The notes under the pieces: model-generated
Databases searched by the model: none
Told to the model about the DNA's origin: nothing
The model's input: the letters and a program-made list of their open reading frames with translations, nothing else
In this document: piece after piece, positions 25,406-35,692 of the stretch
Layout: each line of letters begins with the position of its first letter
How positions within the stretch are numbered: the stretch's first letter is position 1
From: Serinicoccus hydrothermalis
Lineage (GTDB): Bacteria; Actinomycetota; Actinomycetes; Actinomycetales; Dermatophilaceae
Assembly (NCBI RefSeq): GCF_001685415.1
Contig: NZ_CP014989.1
Location: 2,604,001 to 2,668,000, forward strand
DNA: 64,000 bases
Direction: 5' to 3'
Translations under genes and position numbers: made by a program

Positions 25406-25447
25406 ATGATAAGGGCGGTCTCGTGACTGCGACCGCCTTGTTATCAT
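25406..25447. promoter_or_regulatory. Imperfect palindrome between divergent polymerase and kinase genes
   Basis: ATGATAA at 25406-25412 and GGCGGTC at 25414-25420 are mirrored by GACCGCC at 25431-25437 and TTATCAT at 25441-25447. Two 7-bp arms are separated by a small internal asymmetry around a 10-base centre. It lies in the 123-bp gap from which both genes are read, so it could be an operator. Confidence 0.5.
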
Positions 25448-25521
25448 CGATGGTCGGGGTCACGATGTTCTGCGCAGCGTCACGATACCTCCGTCCGCCT
25501 GATGATGACAGGGGTTAGAAC

Positions 25522-26949
25522 GTGGAGTTGAAGGATTATCTGCTGGCGCTCAGGGAGCGCTGGTGGCTGGTCGTGACGATGGTCCTCCTTGGCGTAGGTG
25601 CGGCCGTCGCTGCCACCGCCATGGCCCCGAAGGTCTACGAGGCGCAGACGGAACTGTTCGTCGCCCCGGACACCGGGACGACTTCCGCGGAACTGGCGCA
25701 AGGATCCTCCTACGTCCTCGACCGCGTGAAGTCGTACGTGAGAGTGATCGACCGAGAACTCGTCCTCGGCCCGGTCATCGACGACCTCGATCTGGACACG
25801 ACGGTAGCCGACCTCTCGGAGGATGTGGACGCCAACGTCGTGGAGGAGACGGTGGTCGTGCAGATCACTGCACGGGCGGACTCGCCGGCCGAGGCAGCAG
25901 CCTTGGCAGACGCTGTCGCCACGGAGTTCCGCGAGAACGCCGCTCAGCTCGAGCCGCAGCGCGGTGGCGACGGCGGTTCCGTCGTGAGGGTCACGGTCAT
26001 CGACTCGGCCCGCGAGCCGGAGTCACCTGTGTCTCCTCAACCGGTGGTCAATCTCGCGCTGGGGCTCCTGCTGGGGACGGGGGCGGGAGTGGCTGCAGCG
26101 GTGATGAGGCAGGCGCTCGACCGCCGGGTGCGCGGCGAGGACGATGCCAAGGAGCTGACGGGTGTACCGATGGTCGGTCAGCTGCCGGTGGACCTGGTGA
26201 CCACCAGAGCTCCGTTGGCTCTGGGCGAGCACCTCGTCGGGCCCCGGGCGGAGGCTCTCCGACAGGTTCGGACCAATCTGCAGTTCCTGGACCTGCCCTC
26301 GGCGAGGCGTTCCTACGTCATCACCTCCTCGCTGCCGGGCGAAGGGAAGTCTGTCACCGCGCTCAGTCTTGCCGCCACTCTGGCTGAGGCAGGGCAGCGT
26401 GTCTGTTATGTCGAGGCAGACTTGCGACAGGGCGCCGCTGCTCACTACCTGTCGCTCGAGGGAGCGGTGGGCCTGACCCACGTCCTGATCGGGGCGGCTG
26501 AGCTGGAGGACGTCCTCCAGCCAGCGTCGACGAATCTGGACGTGGTGCTGGCCGGTGCCGTCCCCCCGAACCCTTCGGAGCTCCTGTCGAGCGACGCGAT
26601 GGATTCGCTGCTCCACAGGCTTGAGGCGGACTACGACGTGGTGCTCGTCGACGCTCCGCCCCTGCTGCCTGTCACCGATGCCGCCATCCTCGCGAAGAGG
26701 TGCCGGGGCGCTCTCCTCATCGTCGCCCTCGGTCGCAAGGCTGTGGATCGTCAAGAGCTGACCGACGCGGTAGAGATCCTTCGCACGGTCGACGCCGACC
26801 TGCTGGGCTTCGTCATCAACAAGGCCCCTCGACGCGGCCCGAACCGTTCCCATACCTACATGCCGTATGGGGGGGAGAGCACCACCGCCCGGCATGCTGT
26901 GCCGCGCACGCCGCGCCAGAGTATGAAGAAGGCGCTGCAGTCGCCCTGA
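25522..26949 (+). CDS. Wzc/CapAB-like chain-length and BY-kinase protein (first copy)
   Basis: A 475-residue fusion of a Wzz-type membrane regulator and a bacterial tyrosine kinase. Two transmembrane helices (about 15-35 and 175-195) flank an extracytoplasmic part with coiled, acidic helices. The cytoplasmic kinase has Walker A SSLPGEGKSVTALS (about 275), Walker A' VCYVEADLR and Walker B VVLVDAPPLLPV. The C-terminal tail has Tyr in SHTYMPYGG but is short, so the Tyr cluster is modest. Such proteins set polysaccharide chain length with Wzy and export partners. GTG 25522 is the start. A second paralogue lies at 47963. It is transcribed divergently from the polymerase. Confidence 0.9.
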   Translation: MELKDYLLALRERWWLVVTMVLLGVGAAVAATAMAPKVYEAQTELFVAPDTGTTSAELAQGSSYVLDRVKSYVRVIDRELVLGPVIDDLDLDTTVADLSEDVDANVVEETVVVQITARADSPAEAAALADAVATEFRENAAQLEPQRGGDGGSVVRVTVIDSAREPESPVSPQPVVNLALGLLLGTGAGVAAAVMRQALDRRVRGEDDAKELTGVPMVGQLPVDLVTTRAPLALGEHLVGPRAEALRQVRTNLQFLDLPSARRSYVITSSLPGEGKSVTALSLAATLAEAGQRVCYVEADLRQGAAAHYLSLEGAVGLTHVLIGAAELEDVLQPASTNLDVVLAGAVPPNPSELLSSDAMDSLLHRLEADYDVVLVDAPPLLPVTDAAILAKRCRGALLIVALGRKAVDRQELTDAVEILRTVDADLLGFVINKAPRRGPNRSHTYMPYGGESTTARHAVPRTPRQSMKKALQSP

Positions 26950-26964
26950 GCGACCGCAGCGCCT
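26930..26964 (+). terminator. Hairpin over the kinase stop codon
   Basis: AGGCGCTGC and GTCGC pair with GCGAC and GCAGCGCCT with one A/C mismatch (14 of 15 positions, 5-base loop). It spans the stop codon and is followed by CTCCCTCT, a weak pyrimidine run, between convergent genes. A bidirectional terminator role is plausible. Confidence 0.5.
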
Positions 26965-26989
26965 CTCCCTCTATGAGCGTAGGTCCGTC

Positions 26990-29542
26990 CTAGTCGAGTG
27001 GGGCTCCAAGCACCCGGGCGCCGGCGTCCAGACCCAGTCGTTGAGCAATCGAGGCAGGCAGCGCGACAGACACGGTGTCGGCCACCTGACGTACCGCGGA
27101 CGTGGTCCTTCCCTCTGCATCTGCAGCTGCCGTGCCCACGAGCTGCAGCGAGCGTGTCTCCTGGCCCGACGCCGACTTGAAGGCCTGGAGGTCCTGGAAG
27201 ACCGCGGGGTTGCCGGCGCCGCGGGACCAAATGACGGTGAACTGTGGCGCAGACGAGCTGGTCCGTTGGTAGACGTTGTTGTTCGCCGAGACCCCTAGCT
27301 GCTCGGCCGAGTACTCACCGGAGTAGTCCTCGACGCACAGCAGGCAGTTGCCGGAAGAGGCCGACAGCACGTTGTTGCGGATGGTCACCGGACCATTGAC
27401 CCAGGGCATGGTGGGGTCCGGGAAGGGACGGCGGGGGTCGTGTCCAGGCGTCCCTGGGTCGTCACCGCGCCGGTCGTCCTGGACGATGTTCAGGGGACGG
27501 TCGTTGCGGATCACGGTGTTGTTCCACAGGGACACGTCACTGGTGTTGTTGACCTTGACCCCGAAACGCCCGTTGTCACGGATGACATTGCCCGCGACCA
27601 TCATGGTGGCGGAGATCTCCAGCGAGACACCGTGGCCTGAGTTGTCGTGCACGAGGCTGTTCGTGATGGAGCCGTCGAAGACGGATTCATCCAGCCAGAA
27701 TCCCGGCCCGAGGTTGTCCGTCAACGTCGCCCGGTCGAGTGAGACGTCCCTGGCGCGGGTGATCTTGATGCCCCCGGAGACGGGTGCCTGGTTGAAGCGC
27801 TCCAGGTTGTTGCCCGAGGAGACGATGTCTTCCATGACCAGACGGTCTGAGTGGTTGCCGTGCACGCCCAGCAGACCGTTGCGCAGCACCGTCAGCTGTC
27901 GTGCTGTGATGTCGGCGGCCAGAAGGCTCACGCCGGTGGTGGAGTTGTCGACCAGATGAAGGTTCTCCACGGTCGTGTCGGGCCGCTCGAGAGTGACGGC
28001 GCCCATGTCTGGCACCGACGGTGCATATCGGCGCACACCGAATCCTCGCAGCACGGTGCCGGGCGCTCTGACCTCGATGGCGCGGCCCAGGGCACTTGCC
28101 CGGACGTTCTTGCCGGCGGGGTCGGTCCCGAGGTAGAGGCGGTCACCGGCATAGTCCACGTAGAACGTCCCGGCGGTGACGGCGCCCCGCGACCCCACCT
28201 GTCGCTGAGCGATGCCGTCGATCCACACCTGGTCCGGGTGGGCGGCCATGGGGTAGTCGGGGTTGAGGAAGCCACCGGAATGGTCACCGCGGGTGTAGCT
28301 GGGGCTGCTGTCGAACGACGCGGTCCAGCCGTCGTGCCGCCAGGTCTGGCCGTCTCGTACGAACCCCTGGACGGTGGTGCTGCCGTCGAACCACACCGCC
28401 TCTCCCGGATAATTCTGGATGGTGACTCGGTCGTTCACGGTGAACCGCTGGTGGTAGCTGCCCCCGCGCAGGACGATCGTGCCACCGGCCGCTACCTGGC
28501 CGAGCGCAGCCTCGACGGTGCGCAGAGGCTGTGACTGGGTGCCGGCCGCGGAGTCCGAGCCTTGAGGCGAGACGAACACCGCGTTGGCCGGGACCGGGTA
28601 GGACGCCTGACCCAGGGGCAAGGCTCCCGTGGATCCGAGCTGGCCTGAAGGGGGGTCGGTGGGGGGCGGGGTCGGATCGGCCGGCGGCGGCGTCGGCTCG
28701 ACGGGAGGATTGGGCACGATGGGTGCTGGAGCGGGCGGCGGGGGGAGGGGTACCGGGCTGGGCCCCGGCCGTACCGCGACGCCGGCGGTGCGGACGTCGA
28801 GAGAGTCGTAGAAGGCGGTGGCCCCCGGCCCCGAGCTCGAGGCGTACGTCTGGACGCTGAAGGCGCCCGGTCGTTGCACCCGCTGTGCGGAACCATCGTT
28901 GGCTTCTGCCTGCCATTCGGGCTGTGCCTGGCCGCGCCCGTAGACCCGGGCTGCGAGCGCGACCGTGGAGGTGCCCGTCACGGTGAACTCCATGGTGAGC
29001 CAGCCGTGCGGACGCACGGGATCGGACAGCGCGTGGTGCCCGAGGTTCTCGATGACCCCATCACCGTCCACGCGGGCGAGGTAGAGGTGGCCGGAGCCGT
29101 CCGGGAGGACTCGAAGGGTGGCTCGGTAGGAGACATCACCGTCCTTGCGCAGATGCAGCGAGTGGTAGATGCCACCCCCGTCCGTCGGGAGGTCGTCCAT
29201 GGCGATGTCGAGGCTTGCCACCCCGTCGAGCACGGACGTGGCCGAAAGCGTGGCATCCCTCTGCTGGCCGCCCTCGGACAGCGTCACCGTGGCGAAACCG
29301 CCTCCCTGGGAGAAGCTGTCCGCGCCGGTGTGCGTGTATGCCCCACCGATCCCGGCCGATCCCCATCCCGAGGTCGAGGTGGCATCGAAGCGGTCCTGAG
29401 CGACCAGGATGTCGGCGTCGGCCGCCGTCGCGCTCACTGGCAGCACGGTGACGCCGGCAGCGGCGGTGGCCCCGGTGATGAGACTCACCAGGGTGGTGCG
29501 CGCGGCGCGGTAGGGGACGGGCGGGTTCACAGAAGTCATCAT
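26990..29542 (-). CDS. Secreted right-handed beta-helix protein with lectin-like module
   Basis: An 850-residue exported protein. A signal region with a hydrophobic helix (TTLVSLITGATAAAGVTVLP) ends near residue 45. Next comes a module (about 50-260) starting RFDATSTSGWGSAGIGGAY, the same kind as occurs twice in the giant surface protein. A Pro-rich linker (about 270-310) follows, and then a parallel beta-helix (about 330-850) with VFVSPQGSDSAAGTQ, IVLRGGSYHQRF and repeated strand/turn pairs (NVIRDNGRFGVKVNNTS). That fold is used by polysaccharide lyases, hydrolases and epimerases. I could not identify catalytic residues. The start is placed at ATG 29542; a GTG at 29602 would lengthen the leader by 20 residues. 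About 275 bases with two small hairpins separate it from rmlA. Confidence 0.82.
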   Translation of the reverse strand: MMTSVNPPVPYRAARTTLVSLITGATAAAGVTVLPVSATAADADILVAQDRFDATSTSGWGSAGIGGAYTHTGADSFSQGGGFATVTLSEGGQQRDATLSATSVLDGVASLDIAMDDLPTDGGGIYHSLHLRKDGDVSYRATLRVLPDGSGHLYLARVDGDGVIENLGHHALSDPVRPHGWLTMEFTVTGTSTVALAARVYGRGQAQPEWQAEANDGSAQRVQRPGAFSVQTYASSSGPGATAFYDSLDVRTAGVAVRPGPSPVPLPPPPAPAPIVPNPPVEPTPPPADPTPPPTDPPSGQLGSTGALPLGQASYPVPANAVFVSPQGSDSAAGTQSQPLRTVEAALGQVAAGGTIVLRGGSYHQRFTVNDRVTIQNYPGEAVWFDGSTTVQGFVRDGQTWRHDGWTASFDSSPSYTRGDHSGGFLNPDYPMAAHPDQVWIDGIAQRQVGSRGAVTAGTFYVDYAGDRLYLGTDPAGKNVRASALGRAIEVRAPGTVLRGFGVRRYAPSVPDMGAVTLERPDTTVENLHLVDNSTTGVSLLAADITARQLTVLRNGLLGVHGNHSDRLVMEDIVSSGNNLERFNQAPVSGGIKITRARDVSLDRATLTDNLGPGFWLDESVFDGSITNSLVHDNSGHGVSLEISATMMVAGNVIRDNGRFGVKVNNTSDVSLWNNTVIRNDRPLNIVQDDRRGDDPGTPGHDPRRPFPDPTMPWVNGPVTIRNNVLSASSGNCLLCVEDYSGEYSAEQLGVSANNNVYQRTSSSAPQFTVIWSRGAGNPAVFQDLQAFKSASGQETRSLQLVGTAAADAEGRTTSAVRQVADTVSVALPASIAQRLGLDAGARVLGAPLD

Positions 29543-29817
29543 CGACACCCCGGAGGGACGGGGACCGAGCCACGGTGGGCCGCGATCGCGGAGCAGGGAC
29601 ACACCGGTGGGACCGGCGACCTCTGGACGCTATCAACGGGCTGGACGAGGGCTGGGACAAAGCTTGCGCTTTGCTGGTGCCAGGGTCTGAGGCACCTAAA
29701 GCGAGGATCACTGCGGTGACGGTGCAGTCGGCGTGACGTGCGTCTTTATCATCGCCTCGGCCTGGAGGTGTGACCTTCCTCACTCCACAGGCGGGGCGGT
29801 CGAGATCGACACGTGCA

Positions 29818-30687
29818 TCAGCGCGATGGCCGCAGCAAACCTGTGAGGTACGCCCCGTACCCGGACTTCATCAACGGCTCTGCGCGCTCCCGCAGCTGCT
29901 CGTCATCGAGCCACCCCATGCGCCATGCGACTTCCTCGGGTGCGCCGATCTTCTGGCCCTGCCGGGCCTCGAGGGTGCGGACGAAGTTCGCGGCATCGTT
30001 GAGCGAGTCGAAGGTGCCGGTGTCCAGCCACGCCGTTCCGCGTTGCAGGATCTCGACCTGCAGGTCGCCCTGCTCCAGATAGACCCGGTTCAGGTCAGTG
30101 ATCTCCAGCTCGCCGCGGGCGGAGGGGCTGAGCTGCTTGGCGAAGTCCACGACCCGGGCGTCGTAGAAGTACAGACCGGGAATCGCGAAGTGGCTCCGGG
30201 GGTTGGCCGGCTTCTCCTCGATGCTGATGGCCCGATGGTGCGCGTCGAACTCGACGACGCCGTAGGCGGTGGGGTCGGCGACGTTGTAGCCGAAGATGGC
30301 CGCGCCTTCGAGATCGTTGTAGCGGCGCAGCTGCGTCCCCAGCCCGTGCCCGTAGAAGATGTTGTCCCCCAGCACCAGGGCCACAGGCTCGCCGTCCACG
30401 TGGTCCTCGCCGAGGACGAAGGCCTGGGCGAGCCCGTCGGGGGAGGGCTGCACCGTGTAGCTGAGTGAGATCCCGAACTGCGAACCGTCTCCCAGCAGCC
30501 GGTGGAACTGCTCCGCCTCGTGCGGGGTGGTGATGACCAGGATGTCTCTGATGCCGGCCAGCATGAGGGTGCTCAACGGGTAGTAGATCATCGGCTTGTC
30601 GTAGACGGGCAGCAGCTGCTTGCTGACACCCTGCGTGATGGGGTGCAGCCGAGAGCCGGTGCCGCCGGCCAAAATAATTCCCTTCAT
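29818..30687 (-). CDS. rmlA: Glucose-1-phosphate thymidylyltransferase
   Basis: Makes dTDP-glucose, the first step of dTDP-L-rhamnose synthesis. The 289 residues contain [20 protein letters not shown] (nucleotide-binding Gly-rich loop and Arg), [31 protein letters not shown] (metal-site Asp), [19 protein letters not shown] and a C-terminal [10 protein letters not shown]. Length and motifs match the short homotetrameric RmlA. ATG 30687 is only 20 bp from the divergent rmlB start. The upstream sequence supports a leaderless transcript (see promoter entry). It ends 275 bases before the beta-helix gene. Confidence 0.96.
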   Translation of the reverse strand: MKGIILAGGTGSRLHPITQGVSKQLLPVYDKPMIYYPLSTLMLAGIRDILVITTPHEAEQFHRLLGDGSQFGISLSYTVQPSPDGLAQAFVLGEDHVDGEPVALVLGDNIFYGHGLGTQLRRYNDLEGAAIFGYNVADPTAYGVVEFDAHHRAISIEEKPANPRSHFAIPGLYFYDARVVDFAKQLSPSARGELEITDLNRVYLEQGDLQVEILQRGTAWLDTGTFDSLNDAANFVRTLEARQGQKIGAPEEVAWRMGWLDDEQLRERAEPLMKSGYGAYLTGLLRPSR

Positions 30688-30689
30688 GA

Positions 30690-31715
<1,026 letters not shown>

Positions 31716-31737
31716 CCCGGACGAAGGGACAACGAAC

Positions 31738-33120
31738 GTGACACGCCCAGCCGTTCGCCGGACGGAGATCCCCGGCTTGCTCGTCGTCGACCTCGAGGTC
31801 CACGGGGATGGACGTGGCTGGTTCAAGGAGAACTGGCAGCGCGCGAAGATGACCGCTGCGGGCCTGCCCGATTTCGGGCCCGTGCAGCATTCGGTGGCCT
31901 ACAACGGATCCCGCGGGGTCACCAGGGGAGTGCACGCCGAGCCCTGGGACAAGTTCGTGTCCATCGTCCACGGTCGCGCGTTCGGTGCGTGGGTCGATCT
32001 GCGCGAGGGCCCGACCTTCGGGGCCGTCCACACCGAGCAGCTGGATGAGGGCACCGCGGTCTTCGTGCCCAGGGGAGTGGGCAACAGCTATCAGGTGCTG
32101 GAGGACGACACGGTCTACTCCTACCTCGTCAACGACCACTGGCGCCCGGACGCGGCCTACACGATGCTCAACCTCGCCGACGAGAAGGCGGGCATACCGT
32201 GGCCCATCCCCTTGGCAGAGGCGACCCTGTCGGAGAAGGACCAGGCGCATCCGCCTCTACGTGATGTGGTGCCCGTGACGGCGCCGCGGACCTTGGTGAT
32301 CGGGCGCAGCGGGCAGGTGGGGCAGGCGCTGGCCGAGTTCTTTCCCGAGGCAGACTTCGTCGGCAGGGGCGAGCTCGACCTCGCCGATCCGGAGTCTGTC
32401 GCGAGCTTCGACCTCTCGCGGTATGCCGTGGTGATCAACGCCGCGGCACACACCGCGGTGGATGCGGCAGAGACGCCAGACGGTCGGCGGGACGCCTGGG
32501 CTGTCAACGCCAGTGCTGTGGCCCGGCTGGCCGAGGCGGCGCGTGAGCACGGAGCCCTCCTGATCCACTACTCGACGGACTACGTGTTCGACGGGACTGG
32601 CGGGAGCGGGGTCGACCGGGCATACCGGGAGGACGACCCGATTGCCCCGCTCGGCGTCTACGGGCAGTCGAAGGCGGCCGGCGAGGCCGCCGTGCGTTCG
32701 GTGCCGCGGCACTACCTGCTGCGCACGTCCTGGGTCGTGGGTGAGGGCACGAACTTCGTCGCGACCATGCGGTCGCTCGCTCGACGCGGGGTGTCTCCCA
32801 CGGTGATCGACGACCAGGTGGGCAGGCTGACGCCGGCCCGCGAGATCGCCCGTGCCACGCGACACCTCGTCGACGCAGCTGCACCGTTCGGCACCTACCA
32901 CGTGACCGGTGGTGGAGCGGCCCGCAGCTGGTACGACATCGCTCGAGAGGTCTTCTCCGCGAATGGGCGGGATGGTGAGGACGTGGTCGCCGTGTCCACC
33001 GAGGAGTATGCCGCGGGGCGGGGCCCGACCGCGCCCCGGCCCGCCCTCAGCACCCTGGACACGGCCAGGATCGAGTCGGTCGGCTTCCATCCGCACCCGG
33101 TCGACGTGCTCGACCTGTGA
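31738..33120 (+). CDS. Fused dTDP-4-dehydrorhamnose 3,5-epimerase / reductase
   Basis: Carries out the last two steps to dTDP-L-rhamnose in one polypeptide of 460 residues. The N-terminal part (about 1-180) is a cupin RmlC: GDGRGWFKENW, then VQHSVAYNGSRGVTRGVHAEPW (the His of the catalytic base region). The C-terminal part (about 185-460) is RmlD: TLVIGRSGQVGQALAEFF (NADPH Rossmann motif), STDYVFDGTGG and YGQSKAAGE (YxxxK), then a C-terminal substrate half. The fused arrangement is common in actinobacteria. GTG 31738 follows an AAGGGA ribosome site. The stop overlaps the start of the permease by one base. Confidence 0.93.
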   Translation: MTRPAVRRTEIPGLLVVDLEVHGDGRGWFKENWQRAKMTAAGLPDFGPVQHSVAYNGSRGVTRGVHAEPWDKFVSIVHGRAFGAWVDLREGPTFGAVHTEQLDEGTAVFVPRGVGNSYQVLEDDTVYSYLVNDHWRPDAAYTMLNLADEKAGIPWPIPLAEATLSEKDQAHPPLRDVVPVTAPRTLVIGRSGQVGQALAEFFPEADFVGRGELDLADPESVASFDLSRYAVVINAAAHTAVDAAETPDGRRDAWAVNASAVARLAEAAREHGALLIHYSTDYVFDGTGGSGVDRAYREDDPIAPLGVYGQSKAAGEAAVRSVPRHYLLRTSWVVGEGTNFVATMRSLARRGVSPTVIDDQVGRLTPAREIARATRHLVDAAAPFGTYHVTGGGAARSWYDIAREVFSANGRDGEDVVAVSTEEYAAGRGPTAPRPALSTLDTARIESVGFHPHPVDVLDL

Positions 33121-34886
33121 TGAGCGTCGACGCCTGGCTGACGGTCGTCGTCATCCTCGGCGTCCTCGCGGCGCTGGTCCGTCAGCGCACGAGCCCCTGG
33201 GTGGTCGTGCTGGGTGGCGTCATCGTCCTGCTCGTGCTCGGCGTGGTGACGCCGGCCGAGGCGTTCTCCGGCTTCTCCAACCCCGCCCCGATCACCGTCG
33301 CGGCGCTGTATGTCGTCGCGGCCGGCATCGAGAAGACCGGGGCCCTGGCGCCGGTCATGCAGCGCACGCTGGGGGACCGGGGCACCTACCGGCTCCCGCT
33401 GGCCCGGGTCCTCACGCCGACGGTCGGTGCGTCCGCGCTGCTCAACAACACCCCGATCGTGGCGATGCTCATCCCGCAGATCACCGCGTGGTGCGACCGG
33501 CGCGGCCTGTCGGCGAGCAAGTTCCTCATGCCCGTCTCCTTCGCCGCTGTCCTGGGCGGCCTGCTCACCGTCATCGGGACCTCGACCAACCTCGTCGTCT
33601 CCGGCCAGATGGGCGAGCTCGGGCTGACCGAGATCGGCTTCTTCGAGATCGGCAAGCTGGGGCTGCCGATAGCGCTCATCGGCCTGGTCGCCCTCGTCGT
33701 GCTCTCCCCGCCCCTGCTCCCGGCGCGGCGCTCCGCTCGCGAGGAGCTGGAGGAGCAGGGCCGCCGCTTCTCCATCGAGATGATCGTCCAGCCCGGCGGG
33801 CTCGTCGACGGTCGCACCGTGGAGGAGGCCAAGCTGCGCTCGCTGCCGGGGCTCTTCCTCGTCTCGGTGGACCGGGGGGACACCGTCATCGCCCCCGTGC
33901 GCCCCGACACCGTGCTGCGCGGGGGCAACCGCCTGCACTTCGTCGGCTCGGTCAGCAAGGTCGTCGACGCCCAGCTCATGCCGGGACTGCGCTCGGCCGA
34001 GCTCGAGCACGTCCTCGACCTCAAGAGCGAGAGCGCGAAGTACTTCGAGGTCGTCGTCGGCTCGCAGTCGCCGCTGGTCGGCCGCACGCTGCGCGAGTCC
34101 GGCTTCCGGTCCACGTACCAGGCGGCGGTCGTGGGCATCCACCGCTCGGGCCACCTCGTCGACGGCAAGCTGGGCTCGCAGACGATCCGGCTGGGCGACA
34201 CCCTCATCGTCGTCTCCGACCCCGACTTCCGCCGGCGCTGGCGCGACCACTCCGACTTCCTGCTCATCGCCGGGCTCGACGGCTCGCCGCCCGCGGCCAC
34301 CCCGCGCGCGTGGATCCCCGTCACGATCCTCGTCCTGGTCGTGGGTCTGGCGGCCTTCGACGTCCTGCCGATCCTGCAGGGCTCGCTGCTGGGCGCTGTC
34401 GCCCTCGTGCTCTCCGGCGTCCTCTCCGCGCAGGAGGCGAGGCGCGCGGTCGACCTCGAGGTCATCCTCGTCATCGCCGCCGCCTTCGGGCTGGCCAGCG
34501 CCATGCAGGTCTCCGGGCTCGCCAACGCCGTGGCCGGGGGACTGGTCGCCTCGCTCGGCACCTTCGGCACCGCCGGCGTCCTGCTCGGTCTCGTGCTCGC
34601 GACGATCGTCCTCACCGAGCTGGTCACCAACAACGCCGCCGCCCTGCTCATGCTGCCGGTGGCGGTCGCGACCGCCGAGTCGGTCGGCATGGACCCACGC
34701 GGCGCGGCCATCGCGGTGGCCGTGGCGGCCTCGGCCTCGTTCCTGTCCCCGATCGGCTACCAGACCAACATGATGGTCTACGGCCCCGGCGGCTACCGGT
34801 TCACCGACTACGCGCGCCTCGGCTGGGTCCTCACCGTGCTCGTCATCCTCGCCACGGTGGTCCTCACCCCGTTGCTCTGGCCGTGA
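33120..34886 (+). CDS. SLC13 (DASS) permease with two TrkA-C domains, likely sulfate importer
   Basis: A 588-residue transporter of the divalent-anion/sodium symport family. It has helices in the first 200 residues with the paired signature SALLNNTPIVAMLIPQI and TVIGTSTNLVVSGQM, then a cytoplasmic region (about 210-385) with two RCK_C/TrkA-C modules (VDGRTVEEAKLRSL and LVGRTLRESGFRST), and then a second helical half with TELVTNNAAALLMLPVAVA and SPIGYQTNMMVYGPGGYRF. Members of this subfamily import sulfate. The adjoining cysQ, cysC and nearby cysDN make that the best assignment, by context. The ATG at 33120 is part of a TGATG stop/start junction with the rhamnose gene. Confidence 0.82.
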   Translation: MSVDAWLTVVVILGVLAALVRQRTSPWVVVLGGVIVLLVLGVVTPAEAFSGFSNPAPITVAALYVVAAGIEKTGALAPVMQRTLGDRGTYRLPLARVLTPTVGASALLNNTPIVAMLIPQITAWCDRRGLSASKFLMPVSFAAVLGGLLTVIGTSTNLVVSGQMGELGLTEIGFFEIGKLGLPIALIGLVALVVLSPPLLPARRSAREELEEQGRRFSIEMIVQPGGLVDGRTVEEAKLRSLPGLFLVSVDRGDTVIAPVRPDTVLRGGNRLHFVGSVSKVVDAQLMPGLRSAELEHVLDLKSESAKYFEVVVGSQSPLVGRTLRESGFRSTYQAAVVGIHRSGHLVDGKLGSQTIRLGDTLIVVSDPDFRRRWRDHSDFLLIAGLDGSPPAATPRAWIPVTILVLVVGLAAFDVLPILQGSLLGAVALVLSGVLSAQEARRAVDLEVILVIAAAFGLASAMQVSGLANAVAGGLVASLGTFGTAGVLLGLVLATIVLTELVTNNAAALLMLPVAVATAESVGMDPRGAAIAVAVAASASFLSPIGYQTNMMVYGPGGYRFTDYARLGWVLTVLVILATVVLTPLLWP

Positions 34887-34890
34887 CCCC

Positions 34891-35658
34891 TCAGCCGAGG
34901 TCCATGGTCGCCAGCGCCGCGAGCAGCGACTCGGCGACCTCCGGCCGGCAGACGACGAGGTCCGGCGACCACGGGTTCTCCTTGTTGTAGACCAGCGGGC
35001 TCCCGTCGACCCGGCTCGTGTGCAGCCCGTATGCCGCGGCGACCGCCACGGGCGCCGCCGAGTCCCACTCGTACTGCCCGCCGGCGTGCACATAGGCGTC
35101 GGAGGACCCGTCGACCACCGACATCGCCTTGACGCCCGCCGAGCCCATCGGCACGGTCGTCGCGCCCATGGTGCGGCCCAGCTCCTCGGCGAAGGCCGGG
35201 GGCCGGCTGCGGCTCACGGCCAGCCGCAGCGGCGGGTCGCCGTCGGGACGCGCCGGTATGCCCGCCCGCCCCGACGCGTCGGTCCCGTAGGTCACGCCGC
35301 GCGCCGGCAGCGCCACCGCCCCCGCGACGAGCTCGCCGTCCTGCCACAGGGCCACGTGCACGGCCCAGTCGTCCCGCGGCACCTCGCTGAACTCTCGGGT
35401 GCCGTCCAGCGGGTCGATGATCCACACCCGCTGCGAGGAGAGGCGCTCGTGGTCGTCGGTGGCCTCCTCGCTGAGCACGGCGTCGTCCGGCACCCGCTCG
35501 CGCAGCGCGTCCGCCAGCACCTCCTGGCTGGCGATGTCGCCGGCGTCCTTGAGCTCGCGGCCCTCGATGCCTGCCTCGTGCAGCTCGGCGCGGACGGCAA
35601 GCAGGCGCTCACCGGCGAGGTCGGCGAGCTCGCGGGCGAGCTGGTGGTCGTCGGTCAT
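34891..35658 (-). CDS. cysQ: 3'(2'),5'-bisphosphate nucleotidase (PAP phosphatase)
   Basis: Removes phosphate from PAP, the by-product of sulfotransferases, and so relieves their inhibition. The 255 residues have the lithium-sensitive inositol-monophosphatase-fold motifs: LSEEATDD (Glu pair for the metal), VWIIDPLDGTREFSEV (the DPLDGT metal site) and EWDSAAPVAVAAAYGL (third metal-binding Asp). ATG 35658 follows a GAGGGG ribosome site, 34 bp after cysC. The gene is on the same strand as and immediately downstream of cysC, and converges 4 bp from the permease. Confidence 0.9.
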   Translation of the reverse strand: MTDDHQLARELADLAGERLLAVRAELHEAGIEGRELKDAGDIASQEVLADALRERVPDDAVLSEEATDDHERLSSQRVWIIDPLDGTREFSEVPRDDWAVHVALWQDGELVAGAVALPARGVTYGTDASGRAGIPARPDGDPPLRLAVSRSRPPAFAEELGRTMGATTVPMGSAGVKAMSVVDGSSDAYVHAGGQYEWDSAAPVAVAAAYGLHTSRVDGSPLVYNKENPWSPDLVVCRPEVAESLLAALATMDLG

Positions 35659-35692
35659 GGTGGATCCCCTCACAGGTGTCGTGGTCGGTGGT

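Noticed and set aside
26990-29542. Assignment of the beta-helix protein as an alginate lyase or epimerase
   Set aside because: The fold is clear but I could not find a catalytic set, so only the fold is reported.
29650-29700. Small hairpins between rmlA and the beta-helix gene as terminators
   Set aside because: Six-bp stems without a T-tract are common by chance in this GC range.
32895-35093. A 732-residue open frame antisense to rmlD and the permease
   Set aside because: Low-complexity, Gly/Glu/Arg-rich translation with no motif, and full overlap with two clear genes.
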